A stretch of DNA of 35,753 bases, taken from contig JAJECK010000043.1 of assembly GCA_022822085.1 (NCBI GenBank), positions 1 through 35,753 of the forward strand, in the 5' to 3' direction. The translations under genes and the position numbers were made by a program. Below the pieces are notes generated by a model that was given only the letters and a program-made list of their open reading frames with translations, was not told the origin of the DNA and did not search any database. Positions 24,853 to 33,710 of the stretch are shown piece after piece (the first letter of the stretch is position 1; the number at the start of each line of letters is the position of its first letter). The stretch comes from Candidatus Poribacteria bacterium (lineage in GTDB: Bacteria > Poribacteria > WGA-4E > WGA-3G).

Positions 24853-25917
24853 CTATTTAGCACCACGAGGATAAGAACCGAGTATCTTTACATCTCTACA
24901 CAATTCATCAAGATTGGCAAGAACGGAATGTACGTTATCATCGTCAAGATGTCCTTCAATATCAGCAAAAAAGACGTATTCCCATGGACTGCTGCGAGAA
25001 GGGAGTGATTGAATATAACGAAGACTTAGGTCGTATTTTTTTAGCACACCTAAAATCTCATACAATGCTCCGACTCTATCCCTGATCGTAAAAAAGATAG
25101 ACGTCCGGTCGTTACCAGTGCTACCTATACTTTGGTTGCCAATAACAAGAAACCGGGTTGCATTATTTGGTTCATCCATGATGGAATCAGCAATCACCGG
25201 GACATCGTATATCTCACTTGCCAACTTACTTGCGATTGCCGCAGTATTTGGGTCATCTGCAGCACGTTTAGCTGCATCAGATGTACTTACTACCTCAACC
25301 TGTTCTATAGATTTCATATTTTTGTTTAGCCAAATTCTACACTGTGCGAAAGGTTGACTGTGGGAATAAATACGTTTTATTTCAGTAAGCGATGATTTAG
25401 ATATGAGATGGAGTCTGATGGGTTGGAAAATTTCTGCACAAATATTGAGAGATGTATGTTGAAAACGTTCCAATACATCGCGCACAGTCCCGAAGACTGA
25501 GTTCTGAATTGCCACTACTCCAAAATCCGCACGTTCAGTTTCTACTTCAGTAAAGATATCAGTCTGCGGGGTTATAGGAATCAACACCGACTTAGGTCCA
25601 AAGAATGAAAGACTCGCCATGTGTCCGAAGCTTCCCGATGGACCGAGGAACGCAACTCTAATTGGGTGTTGCACAGCCCGTGATGCAAAAAAGATTTCTG
25701 TCCAAATTTTCTCAATCGCAGTCTCAGGATATATTCCATGATTCAACTTTTTTAGACGATTGACAATCTCATATTCTCGATGTGGGACATGAACTTCTCC
25801 ACCCGTATCAGCTTTTAAGGATCCTACTTTTTTTGAAATCTCTGCACGTTTTTGTAGTAAATCGAGAAGTTCTTCGTCTATGCGATTAATTTCATCACGC
25901 AATTTCTTCAGTTTCAA
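24853..25917 (-). CDS. pheA: Bifunctional chorismate mutase / prephenate dehydratase
   Basis: This enzyme makes phenylpyruvate from chorismate for phenylalanine synthesis. The domains are an AroQ mutase (1-85; LRDEINRIDEELLDLLQKRAEI), a dehydratase (about 87-265) with FLGPSGSFGHMA and the catalytic Thr in ATRFLVIG (T254), and an ACT domain (about 272-350) starting RVGALYEILG. Two family motifs differ: the dehydratase (I/V)EN motif reads IQNSVFG (Q138), and the Phe-sensing ESRPS motif reads QSLPS (303-307). Feedback control may therefore be altered; this is inference. Translation starts at a TTG (25917-25915) with GGAG 8 bases upstream, and no ATG fits. Followed by queG. Confidence 0.92.
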   Translation of the reverse strand: MKLKKLRDEINRIDEELLDLLQKRAEISKKVGSLKADTGGEVHVPHREYEIVNRLKKLNHGIYPETAIEKIWTEIFFASRAVQHPIRVAFLGPSGSFGHMASLSFFGPKSVLIPITPQTDIFTEVETERADFGVVAIQNSVFGTVRDVLERFQHTSLNICAEIFQPIRLHLISKSSLTEIKRIYSHSQPFAQCRIWLNKNMKSIEQVEVVSTSDAAKRAADDPNTAAIASKLASEIYDVPVIADSIMDEPNNATRFLVIGNQSIGSTGNDRTSIFFTIRDRVGALYEILGVLKKYDLSLRYIQSLPSRSSPWEYVFFADIEGHLDDDNVHSVLANLDELCRDVKILGSYPRGAK

Positions 25918-25986
25918 TTGGCTATCTCCAGTGTGAAATGCAGTGCGATATATGTTATCAAATCATACATACTGATGTATATGTTT

Positions 25987-26011
25987 TCCGGCAGGTATAT
26001 TACCCACCGGA
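25987..26011. promoter_or_regulatory. Imperfect palindrome between the DUF5069 gene and pheA
   Basis: TCCGG and CCGGA form the outer stem, and GGTA/TACC the inner stem, with a 2x2 internal loop. It lies about 70 bases upstream of the pheA start on the pheA strand, so it could be a leader hairpin or the end of the DUF5069 transcript. No leader peptide rich in Phe was found. Confidence 0.35.
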
Positions 26012-26046
26012 TAATTACAAATCTATCATTAACAATAAAGCGGACT

Positions 26047-26292
26047 TTAGCTGCTTAACTTCTTCATGGCAGCAATCATTTCATCATCTGAAGGATTGTT
26101 TTCTACCATCTCAACAAAATCTTCAGCTGATATGTTATGTTCCTCCAGGAACATTTTATCTTGTGGTCATGGGTATATATATTCACCGATGATTCCCTGT
26201 AGTTTTGCATTTGCTTTATCGGTTATTCTCGCAAGCCATGGAATCCCTCCGATAATCATATCCCTGTGACGTGGTTTCCAATCAAGTGACAT
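26047..26292 (-). CDS. DUF5069 family protein, candidate selenoprotein (in-frame UGA at codon 42)
   Basis: AAGGAGG 7 bases before the ATG at 26292 marks the start. The frame reads MSLDWKPRHRDMIIGGIPW, then LARITDKANAKLQG, then IIGEYIYP, meets TGA (26169-26167), and continues PQDKMFLEEHNISAEDFVEMV to a TAA at 26049-26047, 81 residues in all. The pieces before and after the TGA are both typical of DUF5069: IDKxRAKLxG, GEYxYxCPxD, a helix, then SDDE. The TGA occupies the conserved Cys of that motif. TGA is an ordinary stop elsewhere in the window, so general recoding is unlikely. A hairpin with SECIS-like geometry follows (26137-26154). Either selenocysteine is inserted here or one base change (TGC/TGT to TGA) broke the gene. 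The family's function is unknown. Confidence 0.72.
26137..26154 (-). promoter_or_regulatory. SECIS-like hairpin after the in-frame UGA
   Basis: On the minus strand ATGTTCC, loop TGGA, GGAACAT form a perfect 7-bp stem. The loop begins 19 bases after the UGA (accepted bacterial range is roughly 16-37), and G is in the first two loop bases, as in known bacterial SECIS elements. The stem is coding, so it also constrains the protein (MFLEEH). Confidence 0.5.
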
Positions 26293-26362
26293 CTGTTTCA
26301 CCTCCTTCTCGAAATGTTGGTGTTCTCTAAACAATATGTATTGTTTGTGTTGTAAGTTCATA

Positions 26363-27049
26363 TTATGTTTGTGCACGCAGCCGCTCAATCTCAGCTAAAG
26401 CCTTCTCAAGTTCTTCCTCTGCAGTTTGTCGTGCTAGGATTTCTTGTTGTATGCGTGTTTCTGCGGCATCTACGCGCTCTTGTGGAGGTTGTAACCATTG
26501 TGATCTCTTAGGATCATAGAGTCGTAGTTCCCCTCCATTTTCACCTAATTGCAAGCCTAAAGTTTCTGAAGGGAGTCTTTCATCTACAGCGAGAATTTCT
26601 TGATATTCTTCATCAATCAACCGATATCCGACGAAACTCGGGACTATTTGTCCCATTGGATCGTAGATGAAATATTCTTTTACCTGCAAAACAGATGCAT
26701 ACAGTTCCTTCTTCTTTCCCAAATCATTTGAAATAGTCTTTGGACTGGCTACTTCTATCACAAAATCAGGTGTGTTCGGTTCTTCCCATGTCAAAAATGT
26801 TCTTCGTTGCTTCTTTTCAACTCCGAATGTAACAAATACATCAGGTGACAAACACTTTTTTGGGTCTCCTTCAACATAATACAAGAGTAAGTTTCCAGAT
26901 ACATAAACATCATTGTCATGTTTAAAATGGTCTTCAAGCATTAGAATGAAATCCATCATCAACTTCCTGTGCTTATCTGTTTCAGCCATAGGTTCTCCGT
27001 CTGATTCCGGATAGACTATTGTCGGCACAGCGTGTATTTTTTTCTGCAT
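26363..27049 (-). CDS. Uma2-family endonuclease-fold protein
   Basis: The 228-residue protein belongs to the Uma2/DUF820 PD-(D/E)xK family: SPDVFVTFG (68-76, with the Asp), DFVIEVASPKT (95-105, the Glu), DLGKKKELYASVLQVKEYFIYDP. The C-terminal ~45 residues are a Glu/Ala/Arg coiled coil (AAETRIQQEILARQTAEEELEKAL). These proteins are abundant in cyanobacteria and Poribacteria. The nuclease fold is clear, but the natural substrate is not known. The ATG at 27049 follows GGGAG; the one at 27070 is too close to the promoter. A strong promoter lies just upstream, and the DUF5069 gene follows 70 bases downstream. Confidence 0.9.
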   Translation of the reverse strand: MQKKIHAVPTIVYPESDGEPMAETDKHRKLMMDFILMLEDHFKHDNDVYVSGNLLLYYVEGDPKKCLSPDVFVTFGVEKKQRRTFLTWEEPNTPDFVIEVASPKTISNDLGKKKELYASVLQVKEYFIYDPMGQIVPSFVGYRLIDEEYQEILAVDERLPSETLGLQLGENGGELRLYDPKRSQWLQPPQERVDAAETRIQQEILARQTAEEELEKALAEIERLRAQT

Positions 27050-27081
27050 CGTGTTATCTCCCAGTATCATTTGTGGAATTT

Positions 27082-27110
27082 AGTATATTAAAAAATGGAG
27101 GGGATGTCAA
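27082..27110 (-). promoter_or_regulatory. Strong sigma70 promoter for the Uma2 gene
   Basis: On the minus strand TTGACA (27110-27105) and TATACT (27087-27082) have a 17-base spacer. The start would be near 27075, about 25 bases before the ATG. Confidence 0.6.
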
Positions 27111-27144
27111 GGGATTTTGATATTTGTAGGAGCGGAAAATCATT

Positions 27145-27208
27145 GGTAGGAGCAATCTCCGATGCGTGAATATAGCATTTGAATTGGGAATCGGAGTTTG
27201 CTCCTACC
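27145..27208. repeat. Intergenic palindrome of the GTAGGAGC type
   Basis: GGTAGGAGCAA (27145-27155) pairs with TTGCTCCTACC (27198-27208), continued by CTCCGAT (27157-27163) with ATCGGAG (27190-27196): 18 bp of stem around a 26-base loop. A partial copy (TTGTAGGAGCGG) lies just left at 27124. It sits downstream of the UPF0182 gene and may end its transcript. Confidence 0.6.
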
Positions 27209-27245
27209 GGACTTGGATTTGTGTTGCTTTCTTCAAATGAATTGA

Positions 27246-30200
27246 TTACTCTTGAGCACTTTCCTCAAGTTGTTTTAAGACCTGTTCTAAGAGCTGTTGA
27301 TTGCGGCCATATTCAGCCCAATCCCCACTACGTTGTGCCTGCAGAGCACTGTTGAAATAACTGTTCGCCTGTTGAATCAATCCGCGGACTGATGTTGCTA
27401 CTTGTGGAGCATCAGTTGTATCCGATGTTACATCTACTGTAGTAGATGGCTCGTTTTGCGATCCGATTCTGTTGAGGAACATCTCTCTGAGTGCATCATC
27501 AAGAGTTTCACCCCAAACAATTTGCGGATTGTCGTCTTCTATCTTTTTATAGCCAACAACCACACGACGCAGTTCAGGTATTGCAGTATCCTCATCTTCA
27601 GATTGAATATAGATTGGTTCAACATATAACAGTGAGTTGTTCATCGGTAATATCAAAAGATTACCACGTAGCACACGTGTGCCTTGTTGATTCCATAAAC
27701 TAATCTGTTGTGAAATCTCTGGTTTCTGACTAATAAAGTTTTCAACCAGCATCGGTCCGGGCTGAAATTCTTTCTTAGAAAATCTATAGACGAGGAGTTG
27801 TCCATATTGCGGTAAATCACATCGTGCCCCAAGCCAGGCAATGAGATTCGGTTTGTTACGGGGTGTGTATGGGAGCATCAACATAAACTCCGACTTCTCT
27901 TCTCCAGGGAGTTTGAGAATGACATAATAGGGCTCAACAGGTTGGACATTACTTGGCAATTTTCTCTCAACCCTAACTTGAGGCGTAAGCGGACTGGTAG
28001 GCTGCGGTATAGTTACCTCTTGAGTTTGTGCGTCCGTGTTGTCATACAATTCTGTTCCTATTTCCCATTGGTCTTCACCCGCATAGAATGTAATTGGGTC
28101 TTTCATGTGGTAATCTTGATAGACCCGAGATTGGATGAGGAACATCGTTGTTGGATAACGTATATGTGATTGTAAATCTGTCGGCATCTGATCAAATGTT
28201 TTGAACAGATCGGGAAAGATTTTGCGATAACATTCAGCAATTGGATCCTGAAGCTGTTCCATCAGATAAAAATCAACCGAGCCGTGATAAGCGTCGACAA
28301 CAACCTTAACAGAATTTCGGATATAATTTCCCCAAGGTTTCCCATCACGTTGCGTCACTGATCCCTGTTGGCCTCTACGTTCAATGAATTCTTCCATCGA
28401 GACCGAATAGGGATACCGATGCGTGATTGTATATGCATCTATCATCCAAACAAGTCTTCCTTTATGTATGACTGCATACGGATCGCCATCATAACGTAAG
28501 AATGGCGCGATCTTGCGAATACGCCTCTTGATGTTACGCTCATATAACACTTTACTTGATGAATCAATTTCGCCTGGAAGCACAAATTTGATTTCGTTAT
28601 TAAACTTGAGCATATATGCAAATTTCCGCCAGAACGATGAAAGTTCAATTCCACCAGTGCCTTGATAAGCGTAATCCGCGTATTGCTGGCCTATTTGCGG
28701 ATAGTCAAACTCAAGTAGAGATTCAGTACGTTGTGGGTGCACTATCACATATCTATCCGTGCGTTCTCCATAGTAGATGCGGGGACCTGGTTCTGCGTTG
28801 AACCTGTGCGACCAGTCGTCTTCATACTCAATCGGATGTAAATCCTTGACATACATATTAGGACTACCATCGTCAATTTCATTCACAGGACTGACGACAG
28901 CACCATAGCCGTGTGTATATGTGTATGTCTGTTTATACCAATCATTCTTAACAGCATCTGGGAGTTCTTTGATATTAAGTTCACGAGCCGAGAGCATCAC
29001 TTGCTGGATGTTGTCGTTAACTAAATATCTATCAATATCAACATCAAAGAAATCGTACTGCGAACGCAATTCTTGTAGCTGTCTGAAGGTCCTGCGTAAG
29101 GGCCGCCAATCCCACAGTCGTATACTGTTAAGAACAGGTTCGTTTTCAGGACTCGTTATATCAGCATAAGAGAGAGTTTCTGTGATGGGATATTCTTCCT
29201 CAGTAACCGTATTACTCTCTAAACCGTAAGCATTCAGTGTAGACTTAATGTTATAGTTGATATATTTTTCTTCTAGGACCTGTTTATTTGGTTCCACACG
29301 CCACACCTGAATAAGTTTTGGATACAATTGCCCAAGGAATCCTGCAGCGATGAAAATTATAAGTGCAGTAAATGCGTATCTATTTCGTTTGAAGAAGATG
29401 TTTATAACGAACATTGCAGCACAAATTCCTGTGATGACCAACATAATCCATAGGATTGGGAGTCGGGCATTTATTGCTGCATATCCACCACCACCTCGCA
29501 CGATATCGCTGGAAGTATACAAAAGGTCAAACATTACAAAACGATAGTTCCAGGCACGGAATAATAGCGTCAAAGCTACTAAGATGAATAGATGTGTTTT
29601 CACACGTGCAGGCGGTCGAAAACGAAATTGATTTGTGTCACCTGTGATTAATCCGTGGAAAAAGTAAATTATAACTGCAAATATAGTAACTAATAGAAAA
29701 GTCCCGAATAATGTGCCGATGATATATCTCTCCATCGGCATTTTGAAGACATAATACGCAATATTCTTATCAAATATTGGATCTCGTGCAAGCGATTTGA
29801 AATATGCTGTTTGCCCCTTCTCTATCTGGATTTCAGTATCTAAGCGGAGACCTGATACTGTAGAAAAGTATGCCTGTTGATCACTTTGAATTTGTACCTG
29901 TATATCCAATTGCATTATGTTTTCTTGGATATCAGTAATCCTTGCGTTCTGAACCTGTTCATCAACATAAACTTTGACTTTATCTCCTATCTGAATTTGC
30001 TTTCTTTCTATATCGGATTGTGTAATTGGGATCTCGTTCGAATCAAGTGATTCTGTTCCATTTAATTCAATTAATCTTTTGGTACCATCAAGAACAGCAA
30101 CGACTTTGGCGTTTTGTGTTTCTTCACCAATATAAATAGTTAATTCATCATCAACCTGTATGTTTTTTGCCTCAAGTTCTAAAGTAGAAACTGGAATCAC

Positions 30201-30662
30201 AGGAGAGTTGAAATTGTCGTCTGTTGTTACTGGTGTTGCGGATTGAAAATTCAGATTTTCGGAGTGTGTATATCTTAGAAAAACTTCCCATTGGTCAGTT
30301 GCTGAATAACCCATTAAAATGCTAAACAAAATTGCAATAACAGTAAGTCCACCGTAAATCATCTTGCGTGTACTTTTATCATCACCTGTAAATTCTGTAC
30401 CACCAAGGAAGGCAGGACTGAGATGGGCAGGTGTAAACCGATAAATGATATATAGATTTACCAACAGTATGATTAGGTAGACTATTCCAACAAAAACACC
30501 CACGAATATTTTTGTTTTCAGTATAGTCATGTATATGCTTGAATATTGCACCATCTTGAACCATAATATATCTGGGAAGATATTGACCCATGCTGCAATT
30601 ACTCCACCGAGTATCGCTAAAATGCCAATTGAGATAACATATCTTTTTAGTCGTTGTTCCAT
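27246..30662 (-). CDS. UPF0182 family membrane protein with an inserted duplicated domain
   Basis: This large UPF0182 protein has seven predicted membrane helices in the first ~450 residues and a long extracytoplasmic region after them. The family signatures are visible: DILWFKMVQYSSIYMTIL, then DPIFDKNIAYYVFKMP, then the VDAYHGSVDFYL and GARCDLPQYGQLLVYRF segments. The length, 1138, exceeds the usual ~900. About 150 extra residues (141-292) lie between the third and fourth helices. That insert has two copies of a ~55-residue module (NIQVDDELTIYIGEETQNAKV and QIQIGDKVKVYVDEQVQNARI). The function of the family is unknown. GGAG precedes the ATG. It lies 79 bases downstream of the protease-barrel gene, probably in one operon. 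Confidence 0.9.
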   Translation of the reverse strand: MEQRLKRYVISIGILAILGGVIAAWVNIFPDILWFKMVQYSSIYMTILKTKIFVGVFVGIVYLIILLVNLYIIYRFTPAHLSPAFLGGTEFTGDDKSTRKMIYGGLTVIAILFSILMGYSATDQWEVFLRYTHSENLNFQSATPVTTDDNFNSPVIPVSTLELEAKNIQVDDELTIYIGEETQNAKVVAVLDGTKRLIELNGTESLDSNEIPITQSDIERKQIQIGDKVKVYVDEQVQNARITDIQENIMQLDIQVQIQSDQQAYFSTVSGLRLDTEIQIEKGQTAYFKSLARDPIFDKNIAYYVFKMPMERYIIGTLFGTFLLVTIFAVIIYFFHGLITGDTNQFRFRPPARVKTHLFILVALTLLFRAWNYRFVMFDLLYTSSDIVRGGGGYAAINARLPILWIMLVITGICAAMFVINIFFKRNRYAFTALIIFIAAGFLGQLYPKLIQVWRVEPNKQVLEEKYINYNIKSTLNAYGLESNTVTEEEYPITETLSYADITSPENEPVLNSIRLWDWRPLRRTFRQLQELRSQYDFFDVDIDRYLVNDNIQQVMLSARELNIKELPDAVKNDWYKQTYTYTHGYGAVVSPVNEIDDGSPNMYVKDLHPIEYEDDWSHRFNAEPGPRIYYGERTDRYVIVHPQRTESLLEFDYPQIGQQYADYAYQGTGGIELSSFWRKFAYMLKFNNEIKFVLPGEIDSSSKVLYERNIKRRIRKIAPFLRYDGDPYAVIHKGRLVWMIDAYTITHRYPYSVSMEEFIERRGQQGSVTQRDGKPWGNYIRNSVKVVVDAYHGSVDFYLMEQLQDPIAECYRKIFPDLFKTFDQMPTDLQSHIRYPTTMFLIQSRVYQDYHMKDPITFYAGEDQWEIGTELYDNTDAQTQEVTIPQPTSPLTPQVRVERKLPSNVQPVEPYYVILKLPGEEKSEFMLMLPYTPRNKPNLIAWLGARCDLPQYGQLLVYRFSKKEFQPGPMLVENFISQKPEISQQISLWNQQGTRVLRGNLLILPMNNSLLYVEPIYIQSEDEDTAIPELRRVVVGYKKIEDDNPQIVWGETLDDALREMFLNRIGSQNEPSTTVDVTSDTTDAPQVATSVRGLIQQANSYFNSALQAQRSGDWAEYGRNQQLLEQVLKQLEESAQE

Positions 30663-30741
30663 AATTTCTCCTATTCTGAAAATGATAATTCAGTTCGTTC
30701 TCCTGCTGTTTTAAATGTCAGTACACATGTTGCTTTATGAT

Positions 30742-33654
30742 CTAAAATGCTTGTCCTAAACCGAAATGGTATTTATATCCTGGTTTGATACTTTGTAAAT
30801 CAGTGTGTCGTGCAGCGGCAAAATCTAATGAGAATATGCCGAGTTTAAGTCTCAGTCCTATCCCAACAGAACCCTTTAGGTCTTCAAGTTGAATACGGAA
30901 CCCTTCACGTTGAAACAATTGATATGGATTATCTGCACCGTATTGGTAATCGATCCATGTGCCTCCGATATCTGCAAAGAGAATGCCACCTATTCCTCCA
31001 ATTGACCATCTAATAGGCCACCCGAAATATAAGACATCTATAAATGGAATTCGTAACTCAACATTGAACAGACCGAGTCGAGTTCCTGCCATATCTTCGT
31101 AATTATATCCGCGTAAAGTATCAATACCACCAAGATAAAAGAGGGATTTGTCCGGACCGAAACTACCACCCAGTAATAACCTTGTCGCTATAGTTGTACG
31201 TCTACCTATGCCAAAATAGTTACGGAAATCGAATATAGCATTTGTAATATCCAACTGACTTTTAAGTATCGGAAATGAACGTTCTATTTCTAAACGGTAA
31301 CGCGTTCCTTGATAGGGTGCCCATTCACGCCACATTGTATTATCACTTACAAAGGCGATTGACCCCATAGAAAGCCATCCACGGTCATAATAATTAAATG
31401 GATCTCGGGTTTGGTAGTTATAAGAAAACGGTGTTGTGTAAATTGAAAACCGAACATCTAATCGATTATATCGGTCAAATGGATAACTCAGAAAACCTCT
31501 TGCCCCAGTAATGCGTTGGAGAATACCGCGTTGACTTCGTATTGAACCAAGTAAATGGTATTGATGATAGTTATATATAACTGCACCAATATCTGCCCGA
31601 TGTGTTAAATATCCATACTGTCCAATAAAATCAGGTACAAGATAACCACTTGATTGATTAATCACACTCATCTCAACGCGGTGATTCCCCAACATATCAC
31701 TTGCACTGAGTTGAATTTGGCTTCGTAAAAGTCCATCCGCTCCATAACTGAATTCAGGGAATATCGCATCAAGTCGAAAAGATGAACTCGTTTTATACTT
31801 CCGTTTAGCAATCCTATAATTTGGTTCAGGAATATCGGATTCAATAAGTATAGATCCGGGTTTATTTTCAACAGGAGGAATGTCAATTTTCTCATCAAGT
31901 ATATCTACTGAATCCATCACACAGATATCGTATTTCCCTTTATCATAAGCACTGAATAGCAACCGTTTCTGATCTGGAGAAAAGGTGGGATTAAAACAGC
32001 CAGTAATAAGGTTGGTGAGACGAGTCATTTGCATATCTGCAATGTTGAGTTTGTAGGCATCAAACACACCGATACGATCAGAACAAAATAAAACAGATTC
32101 ACCGTCAGACATCCAAACTGGACTAATAGCATTTGATGTGTCGTCCGTCAGAATCTGTTCTGTACCTTGATCCAGATCGATGATGACAAGTCTATTTTTG
32201 TGGTCACGTTCAGAAGCATAAACGATTACATTCTTTGACGGATGCCATGAAGGGTGTGTATCATGATATGGATCAAATGTTAATCTATTAATCTTTTCTG
32301 AGTCAAGCTCTATGATATAAAGATCAGTTTGTCCCTCTTTTAATGCTGAGAAAACAATCCGTTTGCCACTACTATCGTAATTGAGTGAATTTGCATTATC
32401 ATAATCAAGCAAAATGCGATGTGTGAGTTTGTGTGTAAGGATATTGACTTCAAATAAGTAATTTGCGTCACGATGTTTACCGATGAATGTAATGTGATCA
32501 CCGTCGGGTGACCAAGCAAGGCTCTGATCATACCCGCTGGAGTCCGTCCTGATCTCTTCATATTTATTCCGGAAAAATCGTTTGGTAATCCGATCCAGTT
32601 TTTCACCGGTTTTTGCTGACATGAGGACGATTTCCAAAAATCCTTCATTTGCAGTGATATACGCGATAAGATCTCCACTTGGTGACCAAACGGGTTTAAT
32701 ATTATGTGAGAATCTAGAGTTTTCAGTAAGTTTTTTCGCTACTATGTTGGGTAACTCTTTGTTTTGGATCAGTGGCCAAAAGCGTTTCCGCATCATTTGA
32801 CGATAACCTAAATCAAATTCTTTTAAACTGACACCGAGTACATCTTTAAAAACTTTGTCTATATTTTTTTTTCTACTTTGACGTAATCCTTGTAGGATTT
32901 CAGCTACTTTCTCTCGTCCGTAAGTATGCACAAGGTATCCAACAGCTAACTGTCCCATCTTATAACCAAGATATGGTGAACTGAGACGATTGAAGTTCTG
33001 CATTTCTGTCAATGGTATGATATTGTCATTGAAGCTTGCGTCTCGTAGGACCATTTCCCCGATAGCATCGTTGTCCTCTGCAAAATAATCTGCCATGCCT
33101 TCCATAAACCAAATAGGCGGAGAATACAGAAACTCACCGCTATAGATACTTGCATGCGGTTTTTGATAGAGAATATCGAATTGAAAAATATGGACGAGTT
33201 CATGAAAAATTACCTCACGAAACGCTTCAAGTGACCCTGTAAAGGGAATGACGATTCGGTGTTTAAAGAGTTCCGCAAATCCTCCAATTCCTTCGTGCAG
33301 CTCCTGTAGAATTACATTAGTTTCTTGAAAGTCTTTATGAGATTTGTATAGAATTAAAGGGGTCCTATCATCAAGTTCATGTTGAAAGTCTTCACTATGT
33401 TTTTCATAAGCTTCTTCAGCAATGGCAGCCATCACTGGTACAAGTTTCGCTTCACTAGGATAATAATGGATATCAAAGTGTTCTGTACGATGAATGTGCC
33501 AATCAAAACGTTTCGTAGTAATCTTGTTTTTTCCAAAACCTTGTGCACAAAGATTAGATGAAATAAATGTGGTCAAACATATACAGATGAAAAGAAGAAC
33601 CAATTTACTTTGATTGATAATGAGTTTTGTTGAGATAATTTTTCTTCTATACAT
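30742..33654 (-). CDS. Outer-membrane metalloprotease / TolB-type propeller / Omp85-like barrel fusion
   Basis: The 970-residue product has a signal peptide (about 17-37, cleavage near LCAQ). A gluzincin protease domain follows, with HELVH at 151-155 and FMEGMADYF (E185) as third zinc ligand. About residues 300-600 form a TolB/PD40 beta-propeller (repeated units such as SPSGDLIAYIT, SPDGDHITFIG, HPSKNVIVYASE, SPDQKRLLFSA). The C-terminal ~340 residues are a beta barrel with LGGIDTLRGYNYED, matching the Omp85 LRGY motif, and a terminal Phe as in outer-membrane proteins. It may be a surface-anchored peptidase; activity is inferred from the zinc motif. Similar protease-propeller-barrel proteins exist in related lineages. 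It precedes UPF0182 on the same strand. Confidence 0.82.
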   Translation of the reverse strand: MYRRKIISTKLIINQSKLVLLFICICLTTFISSNLCAQGFGKNKITTKRFDWHIHRTEHFDIHYYPSEAKLVPVMAAIAEEAYEKHSEDFQHELDDRTPLILYKSHKDFQETNVILQELHEGIGGFAELFKHRIVIPFTGSLEAFREVIFHELVHIFQFDILYQKPHASIYSGEFLYSPPIWFMEGMADYFAEDNDAIGEMVLRDASFNDNIIPLTEMQNFNRLSSPYLGYKMGQLAVGYLVHTYGREKVAEILQGLRQSRKKNIDKVFKDVLGVSLKEFDLGYRQMMRKRFWPLIQNKELPNIVAKKLTENSRFSHNIKPVWSPSGDLIAYITANEGFLEIVLMSAKTGEKLDRITKRFFRNKYEEIRTDSSGYDQSLAWSPDGDHITFIGKHRDANYLFEVNILTHKLTHRILLDYDNANSLNYDSSGKRIVFSALKEGQTDLYIIELDSEKINRLTFDPYHDTHPSWHPSKNVIVYASERDHKNRLVIIDLDQGTEQILTDDTSNAISPVWMSDGESVLFCSDRIGVFDAYKLNIADMQMTRLTNLITGCFNPTFSPDQKRLLFSAYDKGKYDICVMDSVDILDEKIDIPPVENKPGSILIESDIPEPNYRIAKRKYKTSSSFRLDAIFPEFSYGADGLLRSQIQLSASDMLGNHRVEMSVINQSSGYLVPDFIGQYGYLTHRADIGAVIYNYHQYHLLGSIRSQRGILQRITGARGFLSYPFDRYNRLDVRFSIYTTPFSYNYQTRDPFNYYDRGWLSMGSIAFVSDNTMWREWAPYQGTRYRLEIERSFPILKSQLDITNAIFDFRNYFGIGRRTTIATRLLLGGSFGPDKSLFYLGGIDTLRGYNYEDMAGTRLGLFNVELRIPFIDVLYFGWPIRWSIGGIGGILFADIGGTWIDYQYGADNPYQLFQREGFRIQLEDLKGSVGIGLRLKLGIFSLDFAAARHTDLQSIKPGYKYHFGLGQAF

Positions 33655-33710
33655 TAGTTCACCCTATGTAAAAGGTTAATTCGCGAATTCAATATTTAGT
33701 ATTGTAATTA

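Noticed and set aside
26167..26169. General reassignment of TGA as a sense codon
   Set aside because: TGA ends several well-formed genes here (for example at 3164-3166, 5089-5091 and 9065-9067), so it is a normal stop in this genome.
25938..26192. Plus-strand open frame opposite the DUF5069 gene
   Set aside because: It is antisense to the DUF5069 reading frame, with no ribosome site and no family motif.
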